Positions 18,644 through 26,949 of a stretch of 64,000 nt of DNA are shown one piece after another. The DNA lies in NCBI GenBank assembly GCA_910575775.1, contig CAJTEY010000016.1:24266-88265 (forward strand), given 5' to 3'. A program made the translations under genes and the position numbers. This DNA comes from Lachnospiraceae bacterium. Lineage in GTDB: Bacteria; Bacillota; Clostridia; Lachnospirales; Lachnospiraceae. The stretch's first letter is position 1; each line of letters starts with the position of its first letter. The notes beneath the pieces are model-generated. The model searched no databases, was not told the DNA's origin, and saw nothing but the letters and a program-made list of their open reading frames with translations.

Positions 18644-19956
18644 TGTTTACAACCCTAAAAAATGCATTTAAGATCAAGGAGATCAGAAATAAGATTTTCT
18701 TCACATTTCTCATGCTGGTTGTGATCCGTCTCGGATCACAGCTTCCCGTGCCAGGCGTTGACAGGACCTATTTTGCAAGATGGTTCGAAAGCCAGACCGG
18801 CGACGCATTTAATTTCTTTGATGCTTTTACGGGTGGATCTTTTTTGAATATGTCTGTTCTGGCGCTTAACATTACGCCGTACATTACATCGTCTATCATC
18901 ATGCAGCTTATGACGATAGCGATTCCGAAGCTGGAGGAGATGCAGAAGGACGGCGCGGACGGACGAAAGAAGATCGCATCTATTACGAGATATGTGACAG
19001 TTGCGCTTGCGCTGATTGAGGCCGGTGTCATGGCAATCGGCTTTGGTCGACAGGGCCTGCTTGAAACCTACAACGTGATGAACATTATTACGGTTATCGC
19101 GGCGCTCACGGCGGGCAGCGCATTTCTGATGTGGATAGGAGAGCGGATTACGGAGAACGGCGTCGGCAATGGTATTTCCATCGTACTGACGATCAACATT
19201 CTTTCCCGTATGCCGCAGGATATTGCACAACTCTTTGAACAGTTTGTGATCGGCAGATCCATTGCCAAGGGCGTGGTGGCAGCGATCATTATCATTGCAA
19301 TTATCGTGCTGATGGTAGTGCTTGTAATCGTTCTGAATGACGGTGTGCGCAAAATCCCGGTACAGTATGCGAAGAAGGTGCAGGGCAGAAAGATGGTGGG
19401 CGGACAGACAACGAATATTCCGCTGAAGGTCAATACTTCGGGCGTGATTCCCGTCATCTTCGCATCGTCCCTGATGCAGCTGCCGGTGGTGATCTGTTCT
19501 CTGTTTAATGTGAACGGGGCCGGTTTCTGGGGAGAGATCCTCAAGGGACTTAACTCCAATTACTGGTGTAATCCGGAGCATCTGGTTTATTCCATCGGTC
19601 TGGTGGTGTATATTGTGCTGGTGGTGTTTTTCGCCTACTTCTATACTTCCATCACTTTTAACCCGATGGAGATTGCGGATAACATGAAGCGGCAGGGCGG
19701 ATTTATTCCGGGTATCAGACCGGGCAAGCCTACCAGCGATTATCTGGCAAAGCTCTTAAACTATATCGTGTTTATCGGAGCTATTGGTCTCACGATCGTA
19801 TGTGTGGTGCCATACTTCTTTAACGGCGTGTTTGGTGCACAGGTATCATTCGGCGGGACCAGCCTGATCATTATTGTCAGCGTGGTGTTGGAGACGGTTA
19901 AGCAGATCGAATCACAGATGCTTGTCCGAAATTATAAGGGATTTTTAAACGACTAA
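18643..19956 (+). CDS. secY: Protein translocase channel subunit SecY
   Basis: A 437-residue membrane protein with ten hydrophobic segments, forming the SecYEG channel. Family motifs visible are RLGSQLPVPGVD near the N-terminus, the plug-region GGSFLNMSVLALNITPYI, and GIRPGKPTSDYL in the cytoplasmic loop that contacts the ribosome and SecA. Its place after rplO and before adk is the standard one. Confidence 0.97.
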   Translation: MFTTLKNAFKIKEIRNKIFFTFLMLVVIRLGSQLPVPGVDRTYFARWFESQTGDAFNFFDAFTGGSFLNMSVLALNITPYITSSIIMQLMTIAIPKLEEMQKDGADGRKKIASITRYVTVALALIEAGVMAIGFGRQGLLETYNVMNIITVIAALTAGSAFLMWIGERITENGVGNGISIVLTINILSRMPQDIAQLFEQFVIGRSIAKGVVAAIIIIAIIVLMVVLVIVLNDGVRKIPVQYAKKVQGRKMVGGQTTNIPLKVNTSGVIPVIFASSLMQLPVVICSLFNVNGAGFWGEILKGLNSNYWCNPEHLVYSIGLVVYIVLVVFFAYFYTSITFNPMEIADNMKRQGGFIPGIRPGKPTSDYLAKLLNYIVFIGAIGLTIVCVVPYFFNGVFGAQVSFGGTSLIIIVSVVLETVKQIESQMLVRNYKGFLND

Positions 19957-19973
19957 TGGATAGACAAGACAGG

Positions 19974-20002
19974 TAGGGACGGCGGATATCGGCACGTCCC
20001 TA
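19974..20002 (+). other. Hairpin between secY and adk
   Basis: TAGGGACG at 19974-19981 pairs exactly with CGTCCCTA at 19995-20002. There is no T tract, so readthrough to adk is likely. It may be a processing or partial-attenuation site. Confidence 0.5.
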
Positions 20003-20042
20003 GCCTTGCGTCTGTGTTATATGCGATGGGAGAGATATAAAA

Positions 20043-20684
20043 ATGAAGATTGTAATGCTGGGCGCACCCGGCGCCGGAAAAGGCACACAGGCGAAAATGA
20101 TTGCCGAAAACTATCAGATTCCCCATATTTCGACAGGAGACATGTTTCGTCTGAACATCAAGAACGGGACAGAGCTTGGCATGGAGGCGAAGAAATACAT
20201 GGATCAGGGACTTCTGGTGCCTGATGAACTGACGGTGCGCATCTTCCTTGACCGGGTGGCGAAGGATGACTGCAAAAACGGCTATGTACTGGACGGATTT
20301 CCAAGAACGATTCCCCAGGCAGAGGTGCTGGAGGAAGCGCTAGATAAGCTTGGAGACAAAATTGATTACGCCATTGACGTGGAGGTGCCGGATGAGAATA
20401 TCATCCGCAGAATGGGCGGCAGACGCGCCTGCACATCCTGTGGCGCGACTTATCATATCGAACATGTTCCCCCGAAGAAGGAGGGAATCTGCGATACATG
20501 CGGTCAGGAACTTGTGCTGCGTGACGACGATAAGCCGGAGACGGTGAAGAACCGCCTGCGGGTATATCAGGAGCAGACACAGCCTCTGCTTGACTTTTAT
20601 TCGGCAAAGGGTGTGCTGAGAAGTGTAGACGGCACACAGGACATGCAGGATGTATTTAAAGCGATTACAGAGATTTTGAAATAG
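20043..20684 (+). CDS. adk: Adenylate kinase, zinc-lid type
   Basis: A 213-residue adenylate kinase (ATP + AMP to 2 ADP). The P-loop GAPGAGKGTQ is at residues 7-16. The AMP-binding part includes ISTGDMFR and DGFPRT. The lid has two CxxC pairs (CTSC and CDTC), the zinc-binding form common in Gram-positives. GGGAGAG lies upstream. Confidence 0.96.
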   Translation: MKIVMLGAPGAGKGTQAKMIAENYQIPHISTGDMFRLNIKNGTELGMEAKKYMDQGLLVPDELTVRIFLDRVAKDDCKNGYVLDGFPRTIPQAEVLEEALDKLGDKIDYAIDVEVPDENIIRRMGGRRACTSCGATYHIEHVPPKKEGICDTCGQELVLRDDDKPETVKNRLRVYQEQTQPLLDFYSAKGVLRSVDGTQDMQDVFKAITEILK

Positions 20685-20694
20685 AGGCAGAGCT

Positions 20695-21447
20695 ATGGCG
20701 GTCACGATCAAATCGGCGTGGGAAATAGAAAAAATGCGGCAGGCGGGTATACTGCTAGCCCGGGTACATGAGGAGCTTGCGAAGGTGATACATCCTGGTG
20801 TGTCAACGAAGGAGATTGATACGGTCTGTGAGGAACTGATCCGGGGATATGGCTGTACACCAAACTTCCTGCACTATCAGGGATATCCGGCAAGCGTCTG
20901 TGTCTCCGTAAATGAGGAGGTTGTGCACGGGATTCCCCGGACAGACCGTATTTTGCGTGAGGGAGATATTGTGAGCCTGGATACGGGGCTGATTTATGAG
21001 GGATATCATTCGGACGCAGCCAGGACTTACGGCGTGGGACAGATCAGCCCAGAGGCGGAGAAACTGATCGAGGTGACAAGGAAGAGTTTCTTTCAGGGAG
21101 TTGCGAAGGCCAGCGCCGGAAAACATCTGCACGATATCTCCAATGCCATAGCAGATTATGTGATACCTCATGGTTACGGGATTGTACATGATCTGGTAGG
21201 ACACGGGATCGGGACGAAACTCCATGAGCCGCCGAATATACCGAATTTTCCCCAGAGGAGAAGGGGAATACGGTTAAAAGCCGGTATGACCCTGGCGATT
21301 GAGCCGATGATCAATATCGGAACCGGCGAGGTAGAGTGGCTTGATGATGAATGGACGGTGGTATCGGCAGACCGGTCGCTCTCCGCACACTATGAGAACA
21401 CGGTGCTGATTACAGACGGGGAGCCGGAGATATTAACACTGCCATAG
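20695..21447 (+). CDS. map: Methionine aminopeptidase, type I
   Basis: A 250-residue metalloprotease that removes N-terminal Met. The metal ligands fall in the family motifs DTGLIYEGYHSDAART (two Asp), GHGIG (His), EPMI (Glu) and the final HYENTVLIT (Glu). It follows adk after 10 bases, as in most Firmicutes. Confidence 0.96.
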   Translation: MAVTIKSAWEIEKMRQAGILLARVHEELAKVIHPGVSTKEIDTVCEELIRGYGCTPNFLHYQGYPASVCVSVNEEVVHGIPRTDRILREGDIVSLDTGLIYEGYHSDAARTYGVGQISPEAEKLIEVTRKSFFQGVAKASAGKHLHDISNAIADYVIPHGYGIVHDLVGHGIGTKLHEPPNIPNFPQRRRGIRLKAGMTLAIEPMINIGTGEVEWLDDEWTVVSADRSLSAHYENTVLITDGEPEILTLP

Positions 21448-21470
21448 TAATGGAAGAAACGGGATAGAAT

Positions 21471-21746
21471 ATGGAAGAAAATATCGTGGGAATGCTCGCC
21501 GCTTCCAAGGCAGGGCATGATAAGGACTCCGTGTATGTCATCATACGGGAGGACGGCGAATATATATATGTAGCTGACGGCAAAAGCAGAACCGTGGAAC
21601 GCCCGAAGCGGAAAAACAAAAAACATGTACAGCTTATAAAAAAGAAAAGGGCGGCGGAATCGGAGAACGGTTTCACCGATTTGGAAATGAAAAGAATCAT
21701 CAAGGAATATCTGAGGGAAAGAGAGGAAGGAAATGTCAAAGGCTGA
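21471..21746 (+). CDS. KOW-domain RNA-binding protein (map-infA spacer gene)
   Basis: A 91-residue basic protein with an N-terminal KOW-like segment ([19 protein letters not shown]) and a Lys/Arg-rich middle. Small KOW proteins of this size lie between map and infA in many Clostridia. It may bind rRNA or ribosomes, inferred from fold and place. It overlaps the infA start by 14 bases, so the two should be coupled. Confidence 0.8.
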   Translation: MEENIVGMLAASKAGHDKDSVYVIIREDGEYIYVADGKSRTVERPKRKNKKHVQLIKKKRAAESENGFTDLEMKRIIKEYLREREEGNVKG

Positions 21747-21951
21747 TGTAATTGAGATCGAAGGAACTGTAATTGAGAAGCTACCCAATACCATGTTTCA
21801 GGTGGAACTGGAAAACGGTCATGTGGTGTTGGCGCATATCAGCGGAAAGCTGCGCCAGAACTTCATCCGTATTCTGCCCGGCGACAGGGTAACGCTGGAG
21901 CTTTCCCCTTACGATTTATCCAAAGGGAGAATCATCTGGAGAGATAAATAG
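21733..21951 (+). CDS. infA: Translation initiation factor IF-1
   Basis: A 72-residue OB-fold protein ([40 protein letters not shown]). It binds the 30S A site in initiation. The start lies inside the end of the KOW gene with GGAAGG-type Shine-Dalgarno. Confidence 0.97.
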   Translation: MSKADVIEIEGTVIEKLPNTMFQVELENGHVVLAHISGKLRQNFIRILPGDRVTLELSPYDLSKGRIIWRDK

Positions 21952-21995
21952 TCGGGCAGGCTCGATTTAAGTTAGCAGAAAAATAGTAAAAGGTC

Positions 21996-22024
21996 TTGCC
22001 ACTGGCAGGATTTGGTGTTATAAT
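21996..22024 (+). promoter_or_regulatory. Internal promoter for rpmJ-rpsM-rpsK-rpsD-rpoA-rplQ
   Basis: TTGCCA at 21996-22001, a 17-base spacer and TATAAT at 22019-22024, with extended -10 TG at 22016-22017. It gives the alpha-operon genes their own transcription start near 22031, about 27 bases before rpmJ. Confidence 0.8.
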
Positions 22025-22057
22025 GTAAAACGGTCTTTTTTGAAAGGAGGGTTTGAG

Positions 22058-22171
22058 ATGAAGGTTAGATCATCAGTAAAACCGATTTGCGAAAAGTGCA
22101 AGATCATCAAGAGAAAAGGAAAGATCAGAGTTATTTGTGAAAATCCGAAACATAAGCAGGTACAGGGTTAA
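22058..22171 (+). CDS. rpmJ: 50S ribosomal protein L36
   Basis: A 37-residue protein ([20 protein letters not shown]...) with zinc ligands Cys11, Cys14, Cys27 and His32, the zinc-containing form. AAAGGAGG lies 9-10 bases before the ATG. It is in the usual place between infA and rpsM. Confidence 0.96.
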   Translation: MKVRSSVKPICEKCKIIKRKGKIRVICENPKHKQVQG

Positions 22172-22328
22172 TAGATAGAGAGCCCACTTTTTGATACCAA
22201 CTTATATGTTTGGAAAGATCGGATATCTGATCCGGTTGGGCAAAGCATTTTGCCTCAATCAATTAGTGTCACGCGTGCAGGATGCACGCGAAGCGCATGA
22301 AAATGCAAAGGAAATGGAGGAAATGTAA
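22172..22328 (+). promoter_or_regulatory. Structured spacer before rpsM, possible S4-type regulatory site
   Basis: GCCCA near 22191 can pair with TGGGC near 22240, enclosing smaller hairpins (CCAA/TTGG and GATC/GATC). Next comes a perfect hairpin, CGCGTGCA (22272-22279), loop GGA, TGCACGCG (22283-22290). In E. coli and Bacillus, S4 binds the mRNA near rpsM or rpsD. A similar role here is only inferred. Confidence 0.4.
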
Positions 22329-22697
22329 ATGGCTCGTATTGCAGGTGTTGACTTACCGAGAGAGAAGCGTGTGGAGATCGGCTTGACCTATATTTATGGG
22401 ATAGGAAGAGCAAGCTCCAACAAGATTCTGGAGGCGGCAAACGTAAATCCTGATACCCGTGTCAGAGAATTGACCGATGATGAGGTGAAGAGACTGGCAG
22501 AGGTAATCGAAAAGGATTATATGGTGGAAGGTGACCTGAGAAGAGAGATTGCTCTCAATATCAAGAGACTTCAGGAGATCGGCTGCTATAGAGGAATCCG
22601 TCACAGGAAAGGTCTTCCGGTTCGTGGTCAGAAGACAAAGACCAATGCAAGGACAAGAAAAGGTCCTAAGAGAACTGTTGCAAACAAGAAGAAGTAA
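22329..22697 (+). CDS. rpsM: 30S ribosomal protein S13
   Basis: A 122-residue S13 ([26 protein letters not shown]) with the C-terminal basic tail that reaches the tRNA sites. GGAGG lies 6-10 bases upstream. Confidence 0.97.
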   Translation: MARIAGVDLPREKRVEIGLTYIYGIGRASSNKILEAANVNPDTRVRELTDDEVKRLAEVIEKDYMVEGDLRREIALNIKRLQEIGCYRGIRHRKGLPVRGQKTKTNARTRKGPKRTVANKKK

Positions 22698-22751
22698 GAT
22701 CAGAATTAGAGAAAACATAGGTAAATAGTTGAGAAAGTAGGTTAGTTTATT

Positions 22752-23147
22752 ATGGCAAAGAAAGTTACCAAAAAAGTGACAAAAAAGCGTGTCAAGAAAA
22801 ACGTTGAACATGGACAGGCACATATTCAGTCTTCCTTTAACAATACCATCGTTACACTGACAGACAACGAAGGTAATGCGTTAAGCTGGGCTAGTGCCGG
22901 CGGTCTTGGTTTTAGAGGTTCAAGGAAATCTACTCCCTATGCGGCTCAGATGGCTGCAGAGACAGCGACAAAGGCTGCTCTCATCCACGGTCTGAAGACT
23001 GTGGACGTTATGGTTAAGGGTCCCGGTTCGGGCCGTGAGGCTGCGATCCGCGCGCTGCAGGCATGCGGTCTGGAAGTGACCAGCATCCGCGACGTGACGC
23101 CCGTGCCTCACAATGGATGCCGTCCGCCGAAGAGACGTCGCGTATAA
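22752..23147 (+). CDS. rpsK: 30S ribosomal protein S11
   Basis: A 131-residue S11 ([38 protein letters not shown]). It lies on the 30S platform near the mRNA exit. Element F starts after its TAA. Confidence 0.97.
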   Translation: MAKKVTKKVTKKRVKKNVEHGQAHIQSSFNNTIVTLTDNEGNALSWASAGGLGFRGSRKSTPYAAQMAAETATKAALIHGLKTVDVMVKGPGSGREAAIRALQACGLEVTSIRDVTPVPHNGCRPPKRRRV

Positions 23148-23233
23148 CAAATCGAAAAGAAATTCTAAGGCATCAGAAGACGCCGCCAAGAATTTCTATG
23201 TTTCGATTGGGAGAACCGCAGGCGGTTCTCCGT
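23148..23233 (+). repeat. Stop-proximal palindromic element, copy F (after rpsK)
   Basis: The outer stem is AATCGAAA (23150-23157) with TTTCGATT (23201-23208). The inner stem is AGAAATTCT (23158-23166) with AGAATTTCT (23189-23197), and the core carries GGCATC and GACGCCGCC. The second hairpin is GGAGAACCGC (23210-23219), loop AG, GCGGTTCTCC (23222-23231). All arms are perfect. Confidence 0.87.
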
Positions 23234-23313
23234 GTAAAGTGTGATAACCGTTTGGAAGAAGGTGCCGCTTAAGAAAGTGGTATTGTAAACAAAAACAGAA
23301 AGGAGCCAGAATC

Positions 23314-23907
23314 ATGGCAGTAAACAGAGTCCCGGTATTAAAAAGATGCAGATCCCTTGATCTTGACCCTACTTTTTTAGGGTATGACAAGAAATCCAAC
23401 AGAACATCCGCAAGAGCGGGTAAGAAGATCAGCGAGTATGGTCTGCAGTTGAGAGAGAAACAGAAGGCTAAGTTCATCTATGGTGTGCTGGAGAAGCCTT
23501 TTAGAAATTATTATGAGAAAGCCGACAGAATGAAAGGCCAGACAGGTGAAAACCTGATGGTTATGCTGGAGAGCAGACTGGACAGCGTTGTGTTCAGAAT
23601 GGGATTTGCGAGAACGAGAAGAGAAGCGAGACAGGTTGTAGGCCACAAGCATTTCCTCGTGAACGGAAAGCCTGTACAGATTCCCTCCTACCTGCTTAAG
23701 GCGGGCGATGTAGTCGAGGTAAGAGAGAAAGCAAAATCCCTGCAGAGATACAAGGATATTCTTGAGGTGACCGGAGGCAGACTTGTTCCCGAATGGCTTG
23801 AGGTGGATCAGGAGGCAATGAAGGCAACCGTGAAATACCTTCCAACCAGAGAGATGATTGACGTTCCGGTAAATGAGATGCTTATCGTCGAGTTATATTC
23901 TAAGTAA
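23314..23907 (+). CDS. rpsD: 30S ribosomal protein S4 (zinc-free form)
   Basis: A 197-residue S4 with an S4 RNA-binding domain at about residues 88-150. It lacks the N-terminal four-cysteine zinc site, so it is the C-minus form. It is a primary 16S binder and, in other bacteria, a repressor of its operon. Confidence 0.96.
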   Translation: MAVNRVPVLKRCRSLDLDPTFLGYDKKSNRTSARAGKKISEYGLQLREKQKAKFIYGVLEKPFRNYYEKADRMKGQTGENLMVMLESRLDSVVFRMGFARTRREARQVVGHKHFLVNGKPVQIPSYLLKAGDVVEVREKAKSLQRYKDILEVTGGRLVPEWLEVDQEAMKATVKYLPTREMIDVPVNEMLIVELYSK

Positions 23908-23935
23908 AATGTGTTCTCAAAAGGAGGGTGCTTGA

Positions 23936-24895
23936 GTGTTTGAATTTGAGAGACCGAATATAGAAGTAGTAGAGATCTCCGAAGATAAGAAATACGGCAG
24001 ATTCGTAGTGGAACCTTTAGAGAGAGGTTACGGTATTACCCTCGGCAATTCACTTAGAAGGATTATGCTGTCTTCCTTGCCCGGTGTGGCAGTAAGTCAG
24101 GTTAAGATTGAGGGCGTCCTCCATGAGTTCAGTTCAATTCCTGGTGTGAAGGAGGACGTGACGGAGATCATCATGAACGTTAAGAGCCTTGCTATCAGAA
24201 GCAACAGCGATGCGAACGAGGTGAAAACCGCTTACATCGAATATGAGGGCGAGGGTGTTGTGCGCGCTTCTGATATTCAGGTAGATCAGGATATCGAGAT
24301 TTTAAATCCCGATCTGGTGATTGCTACCCTGAGTGGTAAGGATACAAAGCTTTACATGGAGCTGACCATCACAAGAGGCCGGGGCTATGTTGGAGCGGAT
24401 AAGAACAAGACGGAGGATCTGCCGATTGGTGTGATCGCTATTGATTCGATCTACACGCCTGTGGAAAGAGTCAATGTTACTGTTGAGAATACCCGTGTGG
24501 GCCAGATCACGGACTACGATAAGCTGACGCTGGATGTATTCACAAACGGTACGCTTGTGCCCGACGAGGCTGTCAGTCTGGCAGCAAAGGTGCTCAGCGA
24601 GCATCTGAGCCTTTTCATTGATCTGTCTGAGAACGCTAAGACCGCAGAGGTCATGGTGGAGAAGGAAGATGACGAGAAGGAGAAAGTGCTTGAGATGAGT
24701 ATTGATGAACTGGAGCTTTCGGTGCGCTCATACAACTGTCTGAAGCGGGCAGGCATCAATACAGTGGAAGAACTGACAAACAAGACTTCTGAAGATATGA
24801 TGAAGGTCAGAAATCTGGGCCGGAAATCTCTGGAAGAAGTACTTGCGAAATTAAAAGAATTAGGATTACAGCTGAATCCCAGTGATGAAGCGTAA
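23936..24895 (+). CDS. rpoA: RNA polymerase alpha subunit
   Basis: A 319-residue alpha subunit with the N-terminal dimerisation domain ([20 protein letters not shown]) and, after a linker, the C-terminal DNA-binding domain ([33 protein letters not shown]). The start is GTG with AAGGAGG upstream. Confidence 0.97.
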   Translation: MFEFERPNIEVVEISEDKKYGRFVVEPLERGYGITLGNSLRRIMLSSLPGVAVSQVKIEGVLHEFSSIPGVKEDVTEIIMNVKSLAIRSNSDANEVKTAYIEYEGEGVVRASDIQVDQDIEILNPDLVIATLSGKDTKLYMELTITRGRGYVGADKNKTEDLPIGVIAIDSIYTPVERVNVTVENTRVGQITDYDKLTLDVFTNGTLVPDEAVSLAAKVLSEHLSLFIDLSENAKTAEVMVEKEDDEKEKVLEMSIDELELSVRSYNCLKRAGINTVEELTNKTSEDMMKVRNLGRKSLEEVLAKLKELGLQLNPSDEA

Positions 24896-24936
24896 TTTAG
24901 AGGTAAGCCCGAAGAGCACTCGGAAAGGAGCCAATC

Positions 24937-25542
24937 ATGGCAAAATACAGGAAACTCGGCAGAACATCTGACCAGAGAAAAGCGTTACTCAGAAACCAGG
25001 TTACCGCTCTTTTATATAACGGAAAGATCGTGACCACTGAGGCGAGAGCAAAGGAAGTGCGTAAGATTGTCGAGCCGCTGATCACGCTTGCGGTTAAGGA
25101 AAAGGACAACTTCGAGACCGTTAAAGTGACTGCAAAGGTGGCGCGTAAGGATAAGGATGGCAAGAGAGTGAAGCAGATCGTGGATAAGAACACGAAGGCA
25201 GTGCTCTCCGAGACACACCGCGATAAGGATGGCAAGATCCTCAAAATCGAGAACGGCATGACCGTTACGGTGTATGATGAGGTGGAGAAGGAAATCAAGA
25301 AAGATCTGCCTTCCAGACTTCATGCGAGAAGACAGATGATGAGGGTGCTTTATCCTGTCAAAGAAGTGCCTAACACACCTGCAGGCCGTAAGAAGAACAC
25401 GAAAGAGATCAATCTTTCAGATAAGCTCTTTGACGAGTATGGCCCTAAGTATGCGAACCGCAAGGGCGGCTATACCAGAATCATCAAGATCGGTCCCCGT
25501 AAGGGTGATGCAGCGATGGAAGTAGTTCTGGAGCTTGTTTAA
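24937..25542 (+). CDS. rplQ: 50S ribosomal protein L17 with a large insertion
   Basis: A 201-residue L17, against about 115-130 in most bacteria. The N-terminus (MAKYRKLGRTSDQRKALLRN) and the C-terminal GGYTRIIKIGPRKGDAAMEVVLEL are canonical. Between residues about 56 and 127 lies an extra Lys/Glu/Val-rich stretch before the conserved LHARRQ. The insert is in frame, with codon use like its neighbours, so it looks genuine. L17 lies near the tunnel exit, so the insert is probably surface exposed. Confidence 0.96.
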   Translation: MAKYRKLGRTSDQRKALLRNQVTALLYNGKIVTTEARAKEVRKIVEPLITLAVKEKDNFETVKVTAKVARKDKDGKRVKQIVDKNTKAVLSETHRDKDGKILKIENGMTVTVYDEVEKEIKKDLPSRLHARRQMMRVLYPVKEVPNTPAGRKKNTKEINLSDKLFDEYGPKYANRKGGYTRIIKIGPRKGDAAMEVVLELV

Positions 25543-25558
25543 TTTAAGACAAAACAGG

Positions 25559-25593
25559 AAAGGTCGGGTGAATAAAAACCCGGCCTTTTTTAT
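25559..25593 (+). terminator. Terminator at the end of the ribosomal cluster
   Basis: AAAGGTCGGGT (25559-25569) pairs with ACCCGGCCTTT (25578-25588) with one wobble, followed by a T tract. It closes the alpha operon. Confidence 0.9.
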
Positions 25594-25712
25594 TGTAGAA
25601 AATTCTGACAGCATATTTTAATGCGATTGAAAATCCTTGGACTATGAAATAATAATAGGGAATGTGTCAGTTCGAATGAGCGGCATGTTCCCTGTCTGGC
25701 ACACAAAAAAAG

Positions 25713-25741
25713 ATACAACATTTTGTAATAAAATGTTGCAT
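25713..25741 (+). repeat. Left inverted recombination site (IRL) of recombinase segment
   Basis: A 29-base site with arms ATACAACATTT and AAATGTTGCAT around the 7-base core TGTAATA. The reverse complement of 26438-26466 matches it at 26 of 29 positions and has the identical core. The 11+7+11 layout is that of tyrosine-recombinase crossover sites. Confidence 0.75.
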
Positions 25742-25760
25742 CCTTCTCTGTTCAAAATAT

Positions 25761-25786
25761 ATATCGGAAAACAATCAGAATACTTA
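25761..25786 (-). promoter_or_regulatory. Candidate flagellar-sigma (sigma-28/SigD-like) promoter inside the segment
   Basis: Read on the minus strand, TAAG (25783-25786), a 14-base spacer and TCCGATAT (25761-25768) resemble the SigD consensus TAAA, 15 bases, GCCGATAT. It lies between the recombinase stop and IRL and points left, away from csrA-flagellin. After inversion of the segment it would lie about 95 bases upstream of csrA, pointing at it. Confidence 0.5.
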
Positions 25787-25803
25787 ACCCCCTTTTTGAA
25801 AAA

Positions 25804-26382
25804 TTATAAATTTATTTGTAGATAGACCTGATCCCGTTCGTCCTGACCGATACCAAGGTAGCGCTTTGTGATCTGGTAGGAAGAGTGATTGTACAAATCC
25901 ATCAACATGGCCGGAGGCGTCCCCTGTTTCCAGGCGTAGTAGCCGAAGGTTTTTCGTAAGGAATGACAGCCGACATGCTCGGAGAGGCCGCAGTTTTCCG
26001 CCGCTCTTTTGACAATGCGGTAAGCCTGGGAGCGGGAAAGAGGGCAGGATTTGTCGCGGGTGCTAGGAAACAGAAAATCCTGCGGAGCGGTTCCGGGACA
26101 GTAGCTTCTATAGGTGTCCAGCGTCTGACGCAGAACTGTGTTAATGGGAACCGTTCGGTTTTTCCCGGTTTTTTGCTCGGCGATACAGATATGCTTTCGC
26201 AGAACGCCATCCGCATGACATACATCCTGCCATTGCAATTTTAGCAAATCGCCGACGCGGAACGCTGTGTTCAGTCCCGTGACAATCAGAGAGTAATTGC
26301 GTGGATTTGGATTCGCATCCTTATAGTAATCCCGGAAAGAATGCAGAGCCTCTTTGTCTTTGATCGGATATGTCTCACTCAT
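25804..26382 (-). CDS. Small FimB/FimE-size tyrosine recombinase
   Basis: A 192-residue tyrosine recombinase with only the catalytic domain, the size of the FimB/FimE invertases. The catalytic set can be read: Arg42 (AFRVGDLLKL), Lys71 (EQKTGKNR), His140 and Arg143 (HSLRKTF), His166 (LYNHSS) and nucleophile Tyr175 (KRYLGI). GGAGG lies just upstream of the ATG on the minus strand. The gene is bounded by the inverted sites at 25713 and 26438. It could equally be an integrase relic; the flanking sites favour inversion of its own segment. Confidence 0.88.
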   Translation of the reverse strand: MSETYPIKDKEALHSFRDYYKDANPNPRNYSLIVTGLNTAFRVGDLLKLQWQDVCHADGVLRKHICIAEQKTGKNRTVPINTVLRQTLDTYRSYCPGTAPQDFLFPSTRDKSCPLSRSQAYRIVKRAAENCGLSEHVGCHSLRKTFGYYAWKQGTPPAMLMDLYNHSSYQITKRYLGIGQDERDQVYLQINL

Positions 26383-26437
26383 AAAATTTCCTCCTTTTGC
26401 TTGATCTTGAATGTTTCGTTTCGCAACGTGTCCCTAC

Positions 26438-26466
26438 ATGCAACATTCTATTACAAAAAGTTGCAT
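26438..26466 (-). repeat. Right inverted recombination site (IRR)
   Basis: On the minus strand, arms ATGCAACTTTT and GAATGTTGCAT flank core TGTAATA, identical in core to IRL and opposite in orientation. It lies 52 bases before the csrA start. No sigma-A promoter is visible between this site and csrA. Confidence 0.75.
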
Positions 26467-26518
26467 TGGAAAATGCAAGGCGGCATCCTCGAAAGAGGAG
26501 GAGGCAGGGAGGTCTGAA

Positions 26519-26791
26519 ATGCTTAGAATGACGGTAAACACAGAGGAGTACATCCAGATCGGCGACGATATCCGAATTGTTTTTCTGGGAGGAAGCAGAA
26601 ATCATACACGGGTGATGCTGGATGTGCCGAAGGAGATCAACGTGGTGAGAAGCCGCGCGCTGGAAAATCATGCGAAAACAGCGGAGGACAGGGAAAGGAT
26701 TTCTCACTATTACGCCGTGCCGGAGCTGGAGGAAAAGTACCGCAGAAAAAAGGTCGTCATGAACGACGGGGCAAAAGCTTCTTCAAGGTAA
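26519..26791 (+). CDS. csrA: Carbon storage regulator CsrA
   Basis: A 90-residue CsrA-type RNA-binding protein. The family pattern is clear: MLRMT at the start, IQIGDDIRIVFLG, and RVMLDVPKEINVVRSRALE with the key Arg in strand 5. The C-terminal tail of about 30 residues is longer than usual. The start at 26519 is supported by GGGAGG at 26507-26512; the longer frame from 26411 runs through the recombination site. It lies directly upstream of flagellin, like csrA-hag in Bacillus, where CsrA represses flagellin translation. fliW, the usual antagonist, is not in the window. Confidence 0.85.
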   Translation: MLRMTVNTEEYIQIGDDIRIVFLGGSRNHTRVMLDVPKEINVVRSRALENHAKTAEDRERISHYYAVPELEEKYRRKKVVMNDGAKASSR

Positions 26792-26910
26792 ACGGTAATA
26801 ACCCGGGGCTATCCTAGGGGCTTCGGGATTATTCAATAACCGGGGTTAATCTCGAAGAGATTTACCTCATGAGAGCTGCTTTGCAGTCTCGGAAACTGTC
26901 AACAAGCAAA

Positions 26911-26949
26911 CGGCGGTAAAAGGATTTACCGTCGGCAACCACAAGGAGG
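26911..26949 (+). promoter_or_regulatory. Probable CsrA-binding sites in the flagellin leader
   Basis: A 10-bp stem (CGGCGGTAAA at 26911-26920 with TTTACCGTCG at 26925-26934, one G-U) presents the loop AGGA. The Shine-Dalgarno AAGGAGG follows at 26943-26949. A GGA in a hairpin loop plus a second GGA in the Shine-Dalgarno, 23 bases apart, is the two-site pattern of CsrA translational repression. Confidence 0.75.

Noticed and set aside
18736..19581. 281-codon minus-strand frame
   Set aside because: It is antisense to secY; high Arg/His content is typical of a complement of membrane-protein codons.
25627..25655. Promoter-like TTGAAA, 17 bases, TAATAA reading right toward the recombinase segment
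   Set aside because: The -10 is poor. In this orientation it would read antisense to the recombinase. It could matter in the inverted state, but the evidence is too weak to list as a feature.
25637..25825. 62-codon plus-strand frame between rplQ and the recombinase
   Set aside because: It begins with TTG without a ribosome-binding site and runs across the inverted site. It is more likely chance.
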